Shown: positions 19,162 to 28,073 of the stretch, piece by piece | How positions within the stretch are numbered: the first letter of the stretch is position 1 | Layout: every line of letters begins with the position of its first letter | From: Hyphomicrobiales bacterium | GTDB lineage: Bacteria; Pseudomonadota; Alphaproteobacteria; Rhizobiales; Rhizobiaceae | Direction: 5' to 3' | NCBI GenBank assembly: GCA_900473795.1 | Contig: UCMT01000058.1 | Span: forward strand, 62,001-126,000 | Length of the DNA stretch: 64,000 bases | The notes under the pieces: model-generated | Told to the model about the DNA's origin: nothing | What the model saw: only the letters and a program-made list of their open reading frames with translations | The model's database searches: none | Translations under genes and position numbers: made by a program

Positions 19162-19409
19162 TGGTTGCCCGGGACAATCCGCCGCGCGCTGGCGGGAAAA
19201 GCGTTATTCACAAGGATGCCGAAGGTCAGTTCGCCAGGCCGAAGAGGCGTAGCGACAACAATGGCGTTATCAGCGCCAAGCCTCGCGTCATCACCGGATC
19301 CGACGATGCGACCGCCCATAAAACCCCACCCGGCCAAAAAAAGCCGGGCAAGGAATGGGACCTGAACTATGATGCACGCAAGATGAAGGACGGCGATTTT
19401 CGCGGCTAA
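19161..19409 (+). CDS. Small basic hydrophilic protein of unknown function
   Basis: 82 residues, very rich in Lys, Arg, Asp and Gly (KPGKEWDLNYDARKMKDGDF near the end), no membrane segment. Translationally coupled to the preceding small gene by TGATG. AAAGGGAG lies upstream within that gene. Composition suggests an unstructured, perhaps stress-related protein; no function is claimed. Confidence 0.65.
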   Translation: MVARDNPPRAGGKSVIHKDAEGQFARPKRRSDNNGVISAKPRVITGSDDATAHKTPPGQKKPGKEWDLNYDARKMKDGDFRG

Positions 19410-19440
19410 TATCCGGCATCGCAGCTTTCCGCAAAAAGGC

Positions 19441-19469
19441 AAACCGCGCAGATCGTTCCGCGCGGCTTT
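19441..19469. terminator. Bidirectional terminator-like hairpin
   Basis: AAACCGCGC (19441-19449) pairs with GCGCGGCTTT (19460-19469), followed on the minus strand by a T-rich stretch. It separates the convergent small-protein operon and ParA-like gene. Confidence 0.5.
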
Positions 19470-19486
19470 GAACTGCAGTCGTGCGA

Positions 19487-20179
19487 TCACGCCGCCCGGC
19501 GGACCGATTTGACTAGTCGAAGCGGAACCAGCCTGCGCACTTCGTCGCCGAATGCGCGGGCATTTTCGCAGGCCTTGTCGAGGTTGCTGACCCGGCCCGG
19601 GTCCATCGTTTGCAGAGTACCACCGCAGTCGAAGATATCGCGGAAAGCGGCGCGTTCGATGATCGGCGTATCGAGGACCGGAACGGACCGTTCTGCCAGC
19701 AACTGCTTCACGACCTGGAGCGCCCGTGTCGTCACCAGCGAGTTGACGCGCGTCAGGACGACGGAATGGTTGATCCGGATGCCAGCCCTTTCTTGCAGAT
19801 GACAGAGCAGCTCGAGCACCTGGGCACCGCCCTTGGCATCCATGGCACAGCCCTGGATCGGGATCATCACATGATCGGAAAGGCCGATCGCGGTGGCCAT
19901 CAGGGTGTTGCGGGCGCCGGCGAGATCGACGACGAAATAGTCGGTCGTGGCCCGGTTTTCGCGAATATGCGTCTGCAGCGACGCTATCGTCACATTCGAA
20001 ATGACGTCGATATTTGCGACTTTTCCCGAAATCTCATGCCAGTGGGAGATCCAGTGCTGCGGATCGGCATCGAGAATGGTGACGCGCGCGCCATTGCGTG
20101 CAAGTTCCGTAGCGAGGATAAGCGCGGCGGTCGTCTTGCCCGCGCCGCCCTTGGTGTTTGCAAATGTAATGACTGGCAT
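19487..20179 (-). CDS. ParA-like ATPase (VirC1/MinD-type), first of a tandem pair
   Basis: 230 residues starting MPVITFANTKGGAGKTT, a deviant Walker A motif with the signature lysine (KGGAGKT). Walker A' DADPQHWISHW and Walker B-like FVVDLAGA follow. Size and the WISHW feature recall the short ParA branch that contains Agrobacterium VirC1 rather than chromosomal Soj/ParA. No ParB or parS-like repeats lie near. The ATG at 20179 is chosen since residues before it do not belong to the fold. A paralogue lies just upstream on the same strand. Confidence 0.85.
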   Translation of the reverse strand: MPVITFANTKGGAGKTTAALILATELARNGARVTILDADPQHWISHWHEISGKVANIDVISNVTIASLQTHIRENRATTDYFVVDLAGARNTLMATAIGLSDHVMIPIQGCAMDAKGGAQVLELLCHLQERAGIRINHSVVLTRVNSLVTTRALQVVKQLLAERSVPVLDTPIIERAAFRDIFDCGGTLQTMDPGRVSNLDKACENARAFGDEVRRLVPLRLVKSVRRAA

Positions 20180-20388
20180 TGCTGTCCCTGTCTGAAAAGC
20201 GTCCGAGCCCCGGCATGGCTCTCCGAAAAGCGCAAAATCCATCGCGCTCCGGTTAATCAAACCTTTCAGATCGTGGTTAAGGAAATCTAAACACGCGCCT
20301 CATTAGAATTAACGAGGCAGGCCAAAGCGGTGGTGAAGCCGCGCCGTGAGGGCTCACCTCGTGACAAAATCGTCGCGATTTTGAGCGA

Positions 20389-21198
20389 TCAGGGATCGGC
20401 GTGTACCGCGCCGCCTTCGAAGGACAGAGCGGCCCGCGCGACTGGCGAATGTCCGGCAACGCCTTCTGATTGCGGGATGCGGTCCGGTGCCTTGTAGCAG
20501 ATACGCGCAAGGGAACCGCTCAATTGCAGATGCGGCTGCCCATTCACCAGGTGCAGGACTTCCAACGCCAGTCCTTGCATGTTTCGCTGTGCCTTGGCGA
20601 GATTGCTGACCTTGGTTTCGTCGATCGTATACAGCGTGCCGCCAAGTTCAAACATGTCGCGATAAGCGCTGCGTTCGATGATGGGTGTATCGACCAACAG
20701 CACGTTGCGCTCGGCAAGCAGCGCCTTGACGCTTCGGATGGCGCGCGTGGTCACGAAAGAACTGACCCGGGTCAGGACGACGGCATGCTTGATGTGGCTG
20801 TGCGCATTGTTTGCCACCTGCCCGATGATGTCGAGCACGTGCGCAGCGCCCTGCGCATCCATGGCGCACCCTTGCACCGGAATAAGCACGAGATCGGAAA
20901 GGCCGGCAGCCAAGGCAATCAGCGCGTCGCGCGCTCCCGACAGATCAATGATGATATGGCTTGACTGGCTGCCTTGAGCCCGCAGATTGGCGCCCAGATT
21001 GGCGAATGTCACACCGGTCACGACCGCTATGCCGTCGACCGCGCCGGGCAAGCCGTGCCACTTCGTTGCAAACGCCAGAGGGTCGCAATCGAAAATGACG
21101 ACCTTCCCGCCCGCTTGGGCAAACTCCATGGCCAGAAGCAATGCCACCGTCGTCTTGCCGGCTCCCCCCTTGGCATTCGCGATTGAAATTACTGCCAT
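20389..21198 (-). CDS. ParA-like ATPase, second of a tandem pair
   Basis: 269 residues, paralogue of the next gene downstream: MAVISIANAKGGAGKTT (deviant Walker A), FDCDPLAFATKWH, IIIDLSGARDAL, VQGCAMDAQGAAHVLD and the shared DTPIIER motif. It carries about 40 extra C-terminal residues (KAPDRIPQSEGVAGHS) absent from its neighbour. GGAAG lies eight bases before the ATG at 21198. About 210 bases separate the two genes, in an AT-rich stretch that may hold a second promoter. Partition, polar localisation or conjugative roles are all possible. Confidence 0.85.
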   Translation of the reverse strand: MAVISIANAKGGAGKTTVALLLAMEFAQAGGKVVIFDCDPLAFATKWHGLPGAVDGIAVVTGVTFANLGANLRAQGSQSSHIIIDLSGARDALIALAAGLSDLVLIPVQGCAMDAQGAAHVLDIIGQVANNAHSHIKHAVVLTRVSSFVTTRAIRSVKALLAERNVLLVDTPIIERSAYRDMFELGGTLYTIDETKVSNLAKAQRNMQGLALEVLHLVNGQPHLQLSGSLARICYKAPDRIPQSEGVAGHSPVARAALSFEGGAVHADP

Positions 21199-21313
21199 CT
21201 CACTTCCGCCGGCACGCTTCGCTGCCATCACCATGCCCTTGGTGTAAGGGCGCTCAGTGCCTTCAGCCTTGCAAATCAGCGTTAACGAACGGCAAACAAA
21301 TCATTAGCCGGGA

Positions 21314-21350
21314 AACAAAAACGGAGCGACCCCGCCGGGATCGCTCCGTT
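21314..21350 (-). terminator. Terminator of the adh-aldh-gs cluster
   Basis: Ten-base stem AACGGAGCGA/TCGCTCCGTT (21320-21329 with 21341-21350), followed on the minus strand by TTTTTGTTT. It lies about 55 bases beyond the stop of the alcohol dehydrogenase gene. Confidence 0.8.
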
Positions 21351-21404
21351 TAAATGGTGACTACGGATCGGTGAGGCCCTTTGAAAAAGGCGACACGCCT
21401 GCGG

Positions 21405-22550
21405 TCAGATGCACTCTTTGAAGAGTTGCTTTGCGGCATCGAGCGTCAGTTCGACCGGATTGCCGCCCGCCGTCGGATCGACGATGGCCATCGCAGCCAT
21501 CTCGTCGATGCGATCCGTGCCGACGCCGAGCGCAGACAGCTTGTCCGGCACGCCCAGTTCTTCGCGCAGCTTCAGGACGTAGTCGTAGAAGCCGTCGAAG
21601 CCGCCGGAAATGCCGAGATAGGCGGCGGCCATGCCGATCTTGTCCTCGATGGCAGGGCGGTTGAAGCGCAGCACCGGCGGCATGACGACGGCATTGGTCA
21701 TGCCGTGATGCGTGTTGTAGATCGCACCGACCGGATGCGACAGCGAGTGGATGGCACCGAGCCCCTTCTGGAAGGCAACAGCGCCCATCGCCGCCGCACT
21801 CATCATATGGGCGCGAGCCTCGATGTCAGCTCCGTCCTTGTAGGCACGCGGCAGATACTCCTTGACCAGACGCAGGCCTTCAAGCGCGATACCGGCCGAC
21901 ATCGGGTGATAGAACGGCGAGGAATAGGCTTCCACGCAATGGGCAAAGGCGTCCATGCCAGTGCCGGCGGTGATCACCTTCGGCATGCCGACCGTCAGTT
22001 CCGGGTCGCAGATCGTCACAGCCGGCAGGAACTTCGGATGGAAGATCACCTTCTTCGTGTGCGTCTCCGAATTGGTGATGACCGAGGCGCGGCCGACCTC
22101 AGAACCGGTGCCTGCCGTCGTCGGCACGGCGATGATCGGGGCGATGCCCTCGACGCTGGCGCGCGTCCACCAGTCGCCGATATCCTCGAAATCCCAGACC
22201 GGACGGCTCTGACCAGCCATGAAGGCGACGCACTTGCCGAGATCAAGCCCCGAGCCGCCGCCGAAGGCGATGACGCCGTCATGGCCGCCGTCCTTGAAGG
22301 CCTTGACGCCGGCCGTGAGGTTGACGTCGGTCGGGTTGGAATCGACGTCGCTGAACAGCGCCCGGCCGAGACCGGCGGCGTCGAGGATATCGAGCGCGTT
22401 CTGGGTGATCGGCATCGGCGCAAGGCCCCGGTCGGTGATCAGCAGCGGCTTCTTGATCCCAAGCGCCTTGCAGTGATCGGCAAGTTCCTTGATCCGCCCC
22501 GCCCCGAACTTGATGGCGGTCGGATAGCTCCAGTTGGCTGTGATGGTCAT
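21405..22550 (-). CDS. Iron-containing alcohol dehydrogenase
   Basis: 381 residues, Fe-ADH family: NAD-binding GGGSGLDLGK at about 97-106, PTTAGTGSEVG at about 145, and metal-site region MDAFAHCVEAYSSPFYHP with later HSLSHPVGAIYNTHHG. It oxidises a primary alcohol to an aldehyde (or the reverse) with NAD. It is three bases downstream of an aldehyde dehydrogenase gene, so the two probably act in series. In the context of a glutamine-synthetase-like ligase the likely substrate is a gamma-glutamylated amino alcohol; that is inference. Confidence 0.9.
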   Translation of the reverse strand: MTITANWSYPTAIKFGAGRIKELADHCKALGIKKPLLITDRGLAPMPITQNALDILDAAGLGRALFSDVDSNPTDVNLTAGVKAFKDGGHDGVIAFGGGSGLDLGKCVAFMAGQSRPVWDFEDIGDWWTRASVEGIAPIIAVPTTAGTGSEVGRASVITNSETHTKKVIFHPKFLPAVTICDPELTVGMPKVITAGTGMDAFAHCVEAYSSPFYHPMSAGIALEGLRLVKEYLPRAYKDGADIEARAHMMSAAAMGAVAFQKGLGAIHSLSHPVGAIYNTHHGMTNAVVMPPVLRFNRPAIEDKIGMAAAYLGISGGFDGFYDYVLKLREELGVPDKLSALGVGTDRIDEMAAMAIVDPTAGGNPVELTLDAAKQLFKECI

Positions 22551-22553
22551 CGC

Positions 22554-23933
22554 TTAGGCTTTCTTCAGATGGTAGGATTTCGGACGGGTCAGGTTCTGGA
22601 AACCGATGACCGACAGCGAGCCGCCGCGGCCTGTTTCTTTTACGCCGGTCCAGCAAAGCGCCGGATCGAGATAATCGGCACGGTTCATGAAGACGGTGCC
22701 GGTTTCGAGGTCATTGCCGATCCGGGCAGCGCGCTCCGCGTCCTTCGTCCACAGCGACACGGTAAGCCCGTACTTGCAGTCATTCATCAAAGCCAGCGCT
22801 TCTTCGTCGTTCTTCACCTTCATGATGCCGACGACCGGGCCGAAGCTTTCTTCCGTCATCACCTTCATCGAGTGATCGACATCGACAAGCACCTGCGGCG
22901 CAAGATAGGCACCACCGTCATCCTGCGGAAACAGCTTCGGATCGACCAGCGCCCTGGCGCCCTTGGCAACGGCCTCGGCCGTCTGGGCGCGGACTTCTGC
23001 GGCAAACCGCTTATGCGCCATCGGGCCGAGCGAGGTTTCCTGCTCGAGCGGATTGCCGAGCTTGTAGGAAGAGGCGAAGGCGACGGCCTTTTCGACGAAA
23101 TCGTCGTAGAGGTTCTCGTTCACATAGATGCGCTCGATGCCGCAGCAGCATTGCCCGGAATTGAACATCGCGCCATCCATCAGCGTATCGACGGCAGCGT
23201 CGAGATCTGCGTCTTCCATGACATAGCCCGGATCCTTGCCGCCGAGTTCGAGGCCAAGACCCGTGAACGTACCGGCAGCAGCCCGCTCGATCGACCTGCC
23301 GCCTTCGACGGAGCCGGTGAAATTGACGAAATCGAAGCTCTTGGCCGCGATCAGCGCCGAGGTCGTGGAATGGTCGAGGAAGATGTTCTGGAACACGTCT
23401 TCCGGAACGCCTGACTCGACGAAGGCGCGCACCATGCGCTCGCCGACGAGGATCGTCTGGCTCGCATGCTTGAGGATGACCGCATTGCCCGCCATCAGCG
23501 CCGGCGCGACCGTGTTGATCGCCGTCATATAGGGATAGTTCCACGGTGCAATGACGAAGACGACACCGTGCGCGACACGCTCGATGCGGCGCTCAAAGCT
23601 GGCACTGTCCTCGACGATGATCGGCGCCAGCGCGTCGGCCGCGATGGAGGCGACATAGTTTGACCGCTCATTGAAGCCGCGGAACTCGCCGCCCCAGCGC
23701 ACCGGCCGCCCCATCTGCCAGGCGAGTTCCGGCACGACCTCGTCAACCATCTCGTTGAGCCGTGCGACACCGGCAAGCACCAGCCTGACCCGATCTTCGA
23801 TCGGCCGTTTCGCCCAGCTCTTCTGAGCAGCGCGCGCGCGGGCTACCGCAGCCGAAGCGGTGGCCGCATCCACAGCGGGGCGCTCCGCGTAAACCTCCCC
23901 GTTCACCGGGGAAATGCATTGGATCATGGTCAT
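22554..23933 (-). CDS. NAD-dependent aldehyde dehydrogenase
   Basis: 459 residues, ALDH superfamily: PWNYPYMTAINTVAPALMAGN, FTGSVEGG (cofactor loop), ELGGKDPGYV with the general base Glu, and the catalytic Cys in NSGQCCCGIERIY. ESFGPVVGIM closes the family pattern. The start at 23933 follows AGGAAA at seven bases. It oxidises an aldehyde to the acid, probably the product of the adjoining alcohol dehydrogenase. Gene order and short spacing suggest an operon with the downstream dehydrogenase. Confidence 0.92.
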   Translation of the reverse strand: MTMIQCISPVNGEVYAERPAVDAATASAAVARARAAQKSWAKRPIEDRVRLVLAGVARLNEMVDEVVPELAWQMGRPVRWGGEFRGFNERSNYVASIAADALAPIIVEDSASFERRIERVAHGVVFVIAPWNYPYMTAINTVAPALMAGNAVILKHASQTILVGERMVRAFVESGVPEDVFQNIFLDHSTTSALIAAKSFDFVNFTGSVEGGRSIERAAAGTFTGLGLELGGKDPGYVMEDADLDAAVDTLMDGAMFNSGQCCCGIERIYVNENLYDDFVEKAVAFASSYKLGNPLEQETSLGPMAHKRFAAEVRAQTAEAVAKGARALVDPKLFPQDDGGAYLAPQVLVDVDHSMKVMTEESFGPVVGIMKVKNDEEALALMNDCKYGLTVSLWTKDAERAARIGNDLETGTVFMNRADYLDPALCWTGVKETGRGGSLSVIGFQNLTRPKSYHLKKA

Positions 23934-24024
23934 GATCGTTTTCCTGTTCTGACGTCAAAAAGTGCGATCCGGCACCGGTCGTTCGGACAGATGCCGGATC
24001 GAAGTCCATTATTGAATGATGGCG

Positions 24025-25395
24025 TTACGCCCGCTCAAACCCGCGTGCAACTTCCCAATCCGTCACACGGCGATCATATTCCTCCTGCTCCCATTCGGCA
24101 GCGCGGGTGTAGTGCTCGATCACCTCCTCGCCGAAGGCGTCAAGCAGCATCTTCGAGGAGTTCATCGCACGCGTTGCGTCGCGCAGCGTCCCGGGGATTT
24201 CGCGGATGTTCTTGCCGCCATAGGCGTCACCCACGAACGGCGCTTCCAGCTCAAACTTGCCCTCGATGCCGGCAATGCCGGCGGCGATCAGCGCAGCCAT
24301 GGCAAGATACGGATTGAGATCGGAACCGCCGACGCGGCATTCGATGCGGATCGCCTTGGTACCCTCGCCGCAAAGGCGGTAGCCTGCCGTGCGGTTATCC
24401 TTGCTCCAGACGGCCTTGGTCGGCGCAAAGGTGCCGGCCATGAAGCGCTTGTAGGAGTTGATGTAGGGCGCGAGGAAATAGGTGATCTCGCTTGCATGCG
24501 TCAGGAGGCCGGCAACGTAGTGGCGCATCGTTTCCGACATGCCGTATTTCGCTTCCTTGTCGAAGAACTGCGACGTCTTTCCGTCAAGGCTCCAGAGCGA
24601 CTGATGGATATGCGACGACGAGCCGGCGGCGTGGTAGTTCCATTTCGCCAGGAAGGTGATCGCCTTGCCGCGCGACCAGGCGATTTCCTTGCAACCGTTC
24701 TTGATGATGACGTGCCGGTCGGCCATGGTCAGCGCGTCGGCATAGCGGACGTTGATTTCCTCCTGGCCCGCGGACGCCTCGCCCTTGGAGTTTTCAACCG
24801 GAATCCCGGCGCCCTGCAGGCCATTGCGGATCGCCCGCATGACATCCTCTTCCTTGGTCGTCTGGAAGATGTGGTAGTCCTCGTTGTAACCGCTGACCAG
24901 CTTCAGGTCGCGGTAGCCGCTTTCGCGCGCGTCGTCATAGCTCTGGTCGAACAGGAAGAATTCGAGCTCGGTCGCCATGTAGGCCTTGAGGCCCATGGCT
25001 TCGAGCCGGGCGATCTGCCGCTTGAGGATGGCGCGCGGCGAATGCGGCACTTCCTTGTGGGTGTGGTGGTCGAGCATGTCGCAGAGAACCAGCGCCGTGC
25101 CCTCGAGCCAGGGAATGCGGCGAAGCGTCGAAAGGTCGGGCTTCATCGTATAGTCGCCGTAGCCCGCTTCCCAGCTGGTCGACTTGTAGCCGGACACCGT
25201 GTCCATCTCCATGTCCGTCGCCAGCAGGTAGTTGCAGCTATGGGTCTCCTCCCAGGCGCTGTCGACGAAGAACTGCGCGTGGAAACGCTTGCCCATCAGG
25301 CGTCCCTGCATGTCCACCTGGCAGGCCAGGACCGTATCGATGCGGCCTTCGGCGACATCCTTCTTCAATTCTTCAAACGAGTAGCTCGCGCTCAT
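24025..25395 (-). CDS. Glutamine-synthetase-family ligase (gamma-glutamylamide synthetase type)
   Basis: 456 residues. GS catalytic domain motifs: ATELEFFLFDQ (metal Glu residues), GEASAGQEEINVRY, and NYHAAGSSSHIHQSLWS, the ATP/glutamate site. Ends EYDRRVTDWEVARGFERA. The short N-terminal domain and divergent sequence place it with PuuA/IpuC-like ligases that join glutamate to an amine, rather than with assimilatory GlnA; there is no adenylylation-site Tyr motif that I recognise. Start 25395 is chosen because the longer frame adds a basic leader unlike the family. Neighbours (permease, ALDH, Fe-ADH, amidohydrolase) support amine catabolism. Confidence 0.88.
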   Translation of the reverse strand: MSASYSFEELKKDVAEGRIDTVLACQVDMQGRLMGKRFHAQFFVDSAWEETHSCNYLLATDMEMDTVSGYKSTSWEAGYGDYTMKPDLSTLRRIPWLEGTALVLCDMLDHHTHKEVPHSPRAILKRQIARLEAMGLKAYMATELEFFLFDQSYDDARESGYRDLKLVSGYNEDYHIFQTTKEEDVMRAIRNGLQGAGIPVENSKGEASAGQEEINVRYADALTMADRHVIIKNGCKEIAWSRGKAITFLAKWNYHAAGSSSHIHQSLWSLDGKTSQFFDKEAKYGMSETMRHYVAGLLTHASEITYFLAPYINSYKRFMAGTFAPTKAVWSKDNRTAGYRLCGEGTKAIRIECRVGGSDLNPYLAMAALIAAGIAGIEGKFELEAPFVGDAYGGKNIREIPGTLRDATRAMNSSKMLLDAFGEEVIEHYTRAAEWEQEEYDRRVTDWEVARGFERA

Positions 25396-25456
25396 TGCTA
25401 AAAATCCCGTGCTTGATCGTAACGAAGCCTTGCGCAGCCCCGTTTTCTGGACGTCT

Positions 25457-25484
25457 GGCGGAAGCCGCAAAGGCGGCTTCCGCC
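25457..25484. other. Intercistronic hairpin
   Basis: Perfect 11-base stem GGCGGAAGCCG/CGGCTTCCGCC with a six-base loop between the permease and ligase genes. No T run on the minus strand, so it more likely stabilises or punctuates the mRNA than terminates it. Confidence 0.55.
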
Positions 25485-25497
25485 CTGTGTTAGTAGC

Positions 25498-27045
25498 TCA
25501 CTTCTCGCCAACAGCCCTTTCAGCTGCCGCGATTTCAGCTGCACGGCGTGCGACCTCATCGCCAATCGGCGGCCCCTTGAAGCGTCGGGTTTCGAAGCCG
25601 AACCAGACAATGCCGGTGACGATCAGGAAGCCGACGGTAATATAGAGCGCCCAGTCGTTCGGCGGCTGGATGCCGAGAACGAAGATCAGGATCATCGCCA
25701 GAATTGACAGGATGGCGAACAGCTTGAACACGCCTTCGCCAAGGTCCCAAGGTCCCATCTTGTTCCACTTCGACGTACCCCAGGCAAACAGGCCGAGCGT
25801 GATCGGGATCGCAAAGGAGAAGAACAGGAAGATGACGGTGCAGGACACGACGATCGTGTAGACCGGCGTTTCGCCGATCGTCACCAGCGACGAGCCCCAG
25901 ACGAACAGCACCGACAGGATCGAGCCGGTCCAGATCGCCGCCACCGGCGTGCGATGGGTCGGGCTGACCTTGGCAAGCGCCTTCGAAGCCGGCAGGCCGC
26001 CATCACGCGAGAAGGCGAAGATCATGCGCGAGACCGAGGTAACCGTCGCCAGACCGCACAGCCACTGGCTGACGAAGATAGCGAGATAGAGGACATCCTT
26101 GACGACCGGATTGACCTGAGCGTCCATCGCCCAGAAGAACACGTTCCAGCCCTGCTTGGCGGCTTCGTCCATGTTCGGGATCATCAGCACGAAGCTGCAC
26201 AACATGATGTAGCCGAACAGGGCTGACCACAGCACCGAGGAGACCATGCCTTTGGGAACGGAAACCGCCGCCTTCACCGTCTCTTCCGACGTGTGCGCCG
26301 AAGCATCATAGCCGGTGATCGTGTAGATCGGCAGAAGCAGACCGAGCAGGAACACCCAGGTGCCCGAGGTTGCAGGCCAGACATTGCCGCCTGCTTCGCC
26401 CGAGTAATTCGCGAAGGTAAACAGGCGATCGATCTCGTAGGTGTCGGACGCAACCAGGCATGCAAGCGCGAGCAAGATGGCCGTCGCGAAGATCAGGTAG
26501 CCGGAAAAGTCCGTGAGCTTGGCTGTCAGGCCGATACCCATATGGTTCACGAGCGCCTGCAGTCCGGTAATGATGATGAGGAAGACGAGACGAACGGTAA
26601 TCGTGTCTTCCAGGCCGAAATAGGGGGTGCCGAACGAACCCATGAAGAAGTAGTAGGTGCCGACGTTGATGGCGCCGAGAACCGTGACGAGACCCAAAAG
26701 GTTGAACCAGGCGGTCACCCAGCCGGTGAACCGGTTGCCGAGGATCGAACCCCAGTGGTAGAGACCGCCCGCCGTCGGATAGGCGGAGCTGATCTGCGCC
26801 ATGGCGACGGCGAAGACGAGAGAGACGAAGCAGCCGACCGGCCAGCCGATGCCGATCGCAGCGCCGCCGGCACCGGATGTTGCCTGCGCCAGCGAGTTGA
26901 TGCCGCCCGAAAGAATGCAGATGATCGAAAAGGATACGGCGAAGTTCGAGAACGAGCTCATGCGCCGCTCGAGTTCCTGCGCATAGCCCATCGAATGGAG
27001 GACCTGCATATCCTCATGCTTGTCTGTATCAGTATAGTCTGACAT
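25498..27045 (-). CDS. APC superfamily amino acid / amine permease
   Basis: 515 residues with about 12 membrane segments; N-terminal MGYAQELERRMSSFSNFAVSFSIICILSGG is typical of the amino acid/choline (ACT) branch that includes GABA and choline permeases. TAGGLYHWGS and YDASAHTSEET are further family features. Start 27045 is preferred; the longer frame adds an unlikely 47-residue basic leader. It probably imports the amine or amino alcohol handled by the ligase and dehydrogenases that follow on the same strand. Confidence 0.88.
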   Translation of the reverse strand: MSDYTDTDKHEDMQVLHSMGYAQELERRMSSFSNFAVSFSIICILSGGINSLAQATSGAGGAAIGIGWPVGCFVSLVFAVAMAQISSAYPTAGGLYHWGSILGNRFTGWVTAWFNLLGLVTVLGAINVGTYYFFMGSFGTPYFGLEDTITVRLVFLIIITGLQALVNHMGIGLTAKLTDFSGYLIFATAILLALACLVASDTYEIDRLFTFANYSGEAGGNVWPATSGTWVFLLGLLLPIYTITGYDASAHTSEETVKAAVSVPKGMVSSVLWSALFGYIMLCSFVLMIPNMDEAAKQGWNVFFWAMDAQVNPVVKDVLYLAIFVSQWLCGLATVTSVSRMIFAFSRDGGLPASKALAKVSPTHRTPVAAIWTGSILSVLFVWGSSLVTIGETPVYTIVVSCTVIFLFFSFAIPITLGLFAWGTSKWNKMGPWDLGEGVFKLFAILSILAMILIFVLGIQPPNDWALYITVGFLIVTGIVWFGFETRRFKGPPIGDEVARRAAEIAAAERAVGEK

Positions 27046-27157
27046 TTTTTTCCCCTGTATCGACCAGCCTCCGGCGGTATTGCCGGCCGGCTGAAGTGCC
27101 AGTGTCCATGGAAGCCCATGGACCAGTCTCCGCGGACATGCCGCTCCCCAGGTCTTT

Positions 27158-27922
27158 TTATTGCGACAGTGACGCCAGGCTTTCACCCAGCAGGCCCGTC
27201 AGATAATCGGCCATGACCTTTTGGCCGACTTCATCCCGAACGAGATCGTTGCGGATCTCGATCATTACGTTGAGCAGGCCGTTCTTCAAGCCATGCTCGA
27301 TGAGTGTATGCGTCACACCGTCGGCCGGCCCATAGGGCTCGTTGCGGCGAGTATCGTAGCGTTTCGTTTTTCCGGCCGCCGCCAGCATACAGTCGGCCAG
27401 CCTTTTGTCTGTGTCGTGCAGGATACCGACTTCAACGTCGCGCTGCCTGCCGTGATAGACCGGCGTGAATGTGTGCATCGTCACCAGCACTGGCGGTAGC
27501 CCGCTCACCTTGCGCGCAGCGATGAAATCCGCCAGCTCTTCGCGGAACGGCAGATAGAGCGCCTCCGTCCGCGCCCGGCGCTCAGCTGCGGAAATTGCAG
27601 CATTGCCGGGTATCTCGAAGACCTCGCTGACGGGCGGCATGGCAGCTTCCGCTTCTGGCGGGCGATTGCAATCATAGACCAGACGTGAAAACCGCTGATA
27701 GATCAGCGTCGCATCAAGGCTTTTCACCAGGAGCTGGGACACGGCCAGCGCACCAGGATCCCAGGCGATATGGCTGGACAGGGCCGCAGGCGGAAGACCA
27801 AGCGTGCCCATTTTCTCAGGAAGACGGGGGGACGCGTGCTCGCACACCAGCAGAAACGGGCTCGACGCCTGCGAATTTTCCACCGCGACAGGCGATCCCT
27901 CCGCCTCTGTCAAAAGCTTCAT
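27158..27922 (-). CDS. N-formylglutamate amidohydrolase family protein
   Basis: 254 residues, FGase family: LLVCEHASPRLP near residue 28 with the metal His, AWDPGALAVSQ, YDCNRPPEA, and MHTFTPVYHGRQRDVEVG. Family members cut N-formyl-L-glutamate to glutamate and formate at the end of one histidine route, but in clusters with a gamma-glutamylamide ligase a hydrolase of this kind could release glutamate from a gamma-glutamyl amino acid. Both uses are possible here, since a histidine-like (ergothioneine) operon lies 7 kb away. ATG 27922 is preferred over TTG 27925. Confidence 0.85.
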   Translation of the reverse strand: MKLLTEAEGSPVAVENSQASSPFLLVCEHASPRLPEKMGTLGLPPAALSSHIAWDPGALAVSQLLVKSLDATLIYQRFSRLVYDCNRPPEAEAAMPPVSEVFEIPGNAAISAAERRARTEALYLPFREELADFIAARKVSGLPPVLVTMHTFTPVYHGRQRDVEVGILHDTDKRLADCMLAAAGKTKRYDTRRNEPYGPADGVTHTLIEHGLKNGLLNVMIEIRNDLVRDEVGQKVMADYLTGLLGESLASLSQ

Positions 27923-28073
27923 CAAATGCGATTTCCTTTTCAGTTGCCTTCAGGCCTGAAAGCAGGCCCGGTGAAAAGGGCCGCAGCATTCGTTAATGAA
28001 AAGAATTCTTCACGACTTCACCCGTGTCAACCGAAATCTGAAACGATCTCTTCAAAAAACCCATTGACTCCAA

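Noticed and set aside
21381-23414. A 677-codon plus-strand frame opposite the dehydrogenase genes
   Set aside because: It lies antisense to two well-supported enzymes with clear motifs, and its translation has no family pattern; it is a GC-rich shadow.
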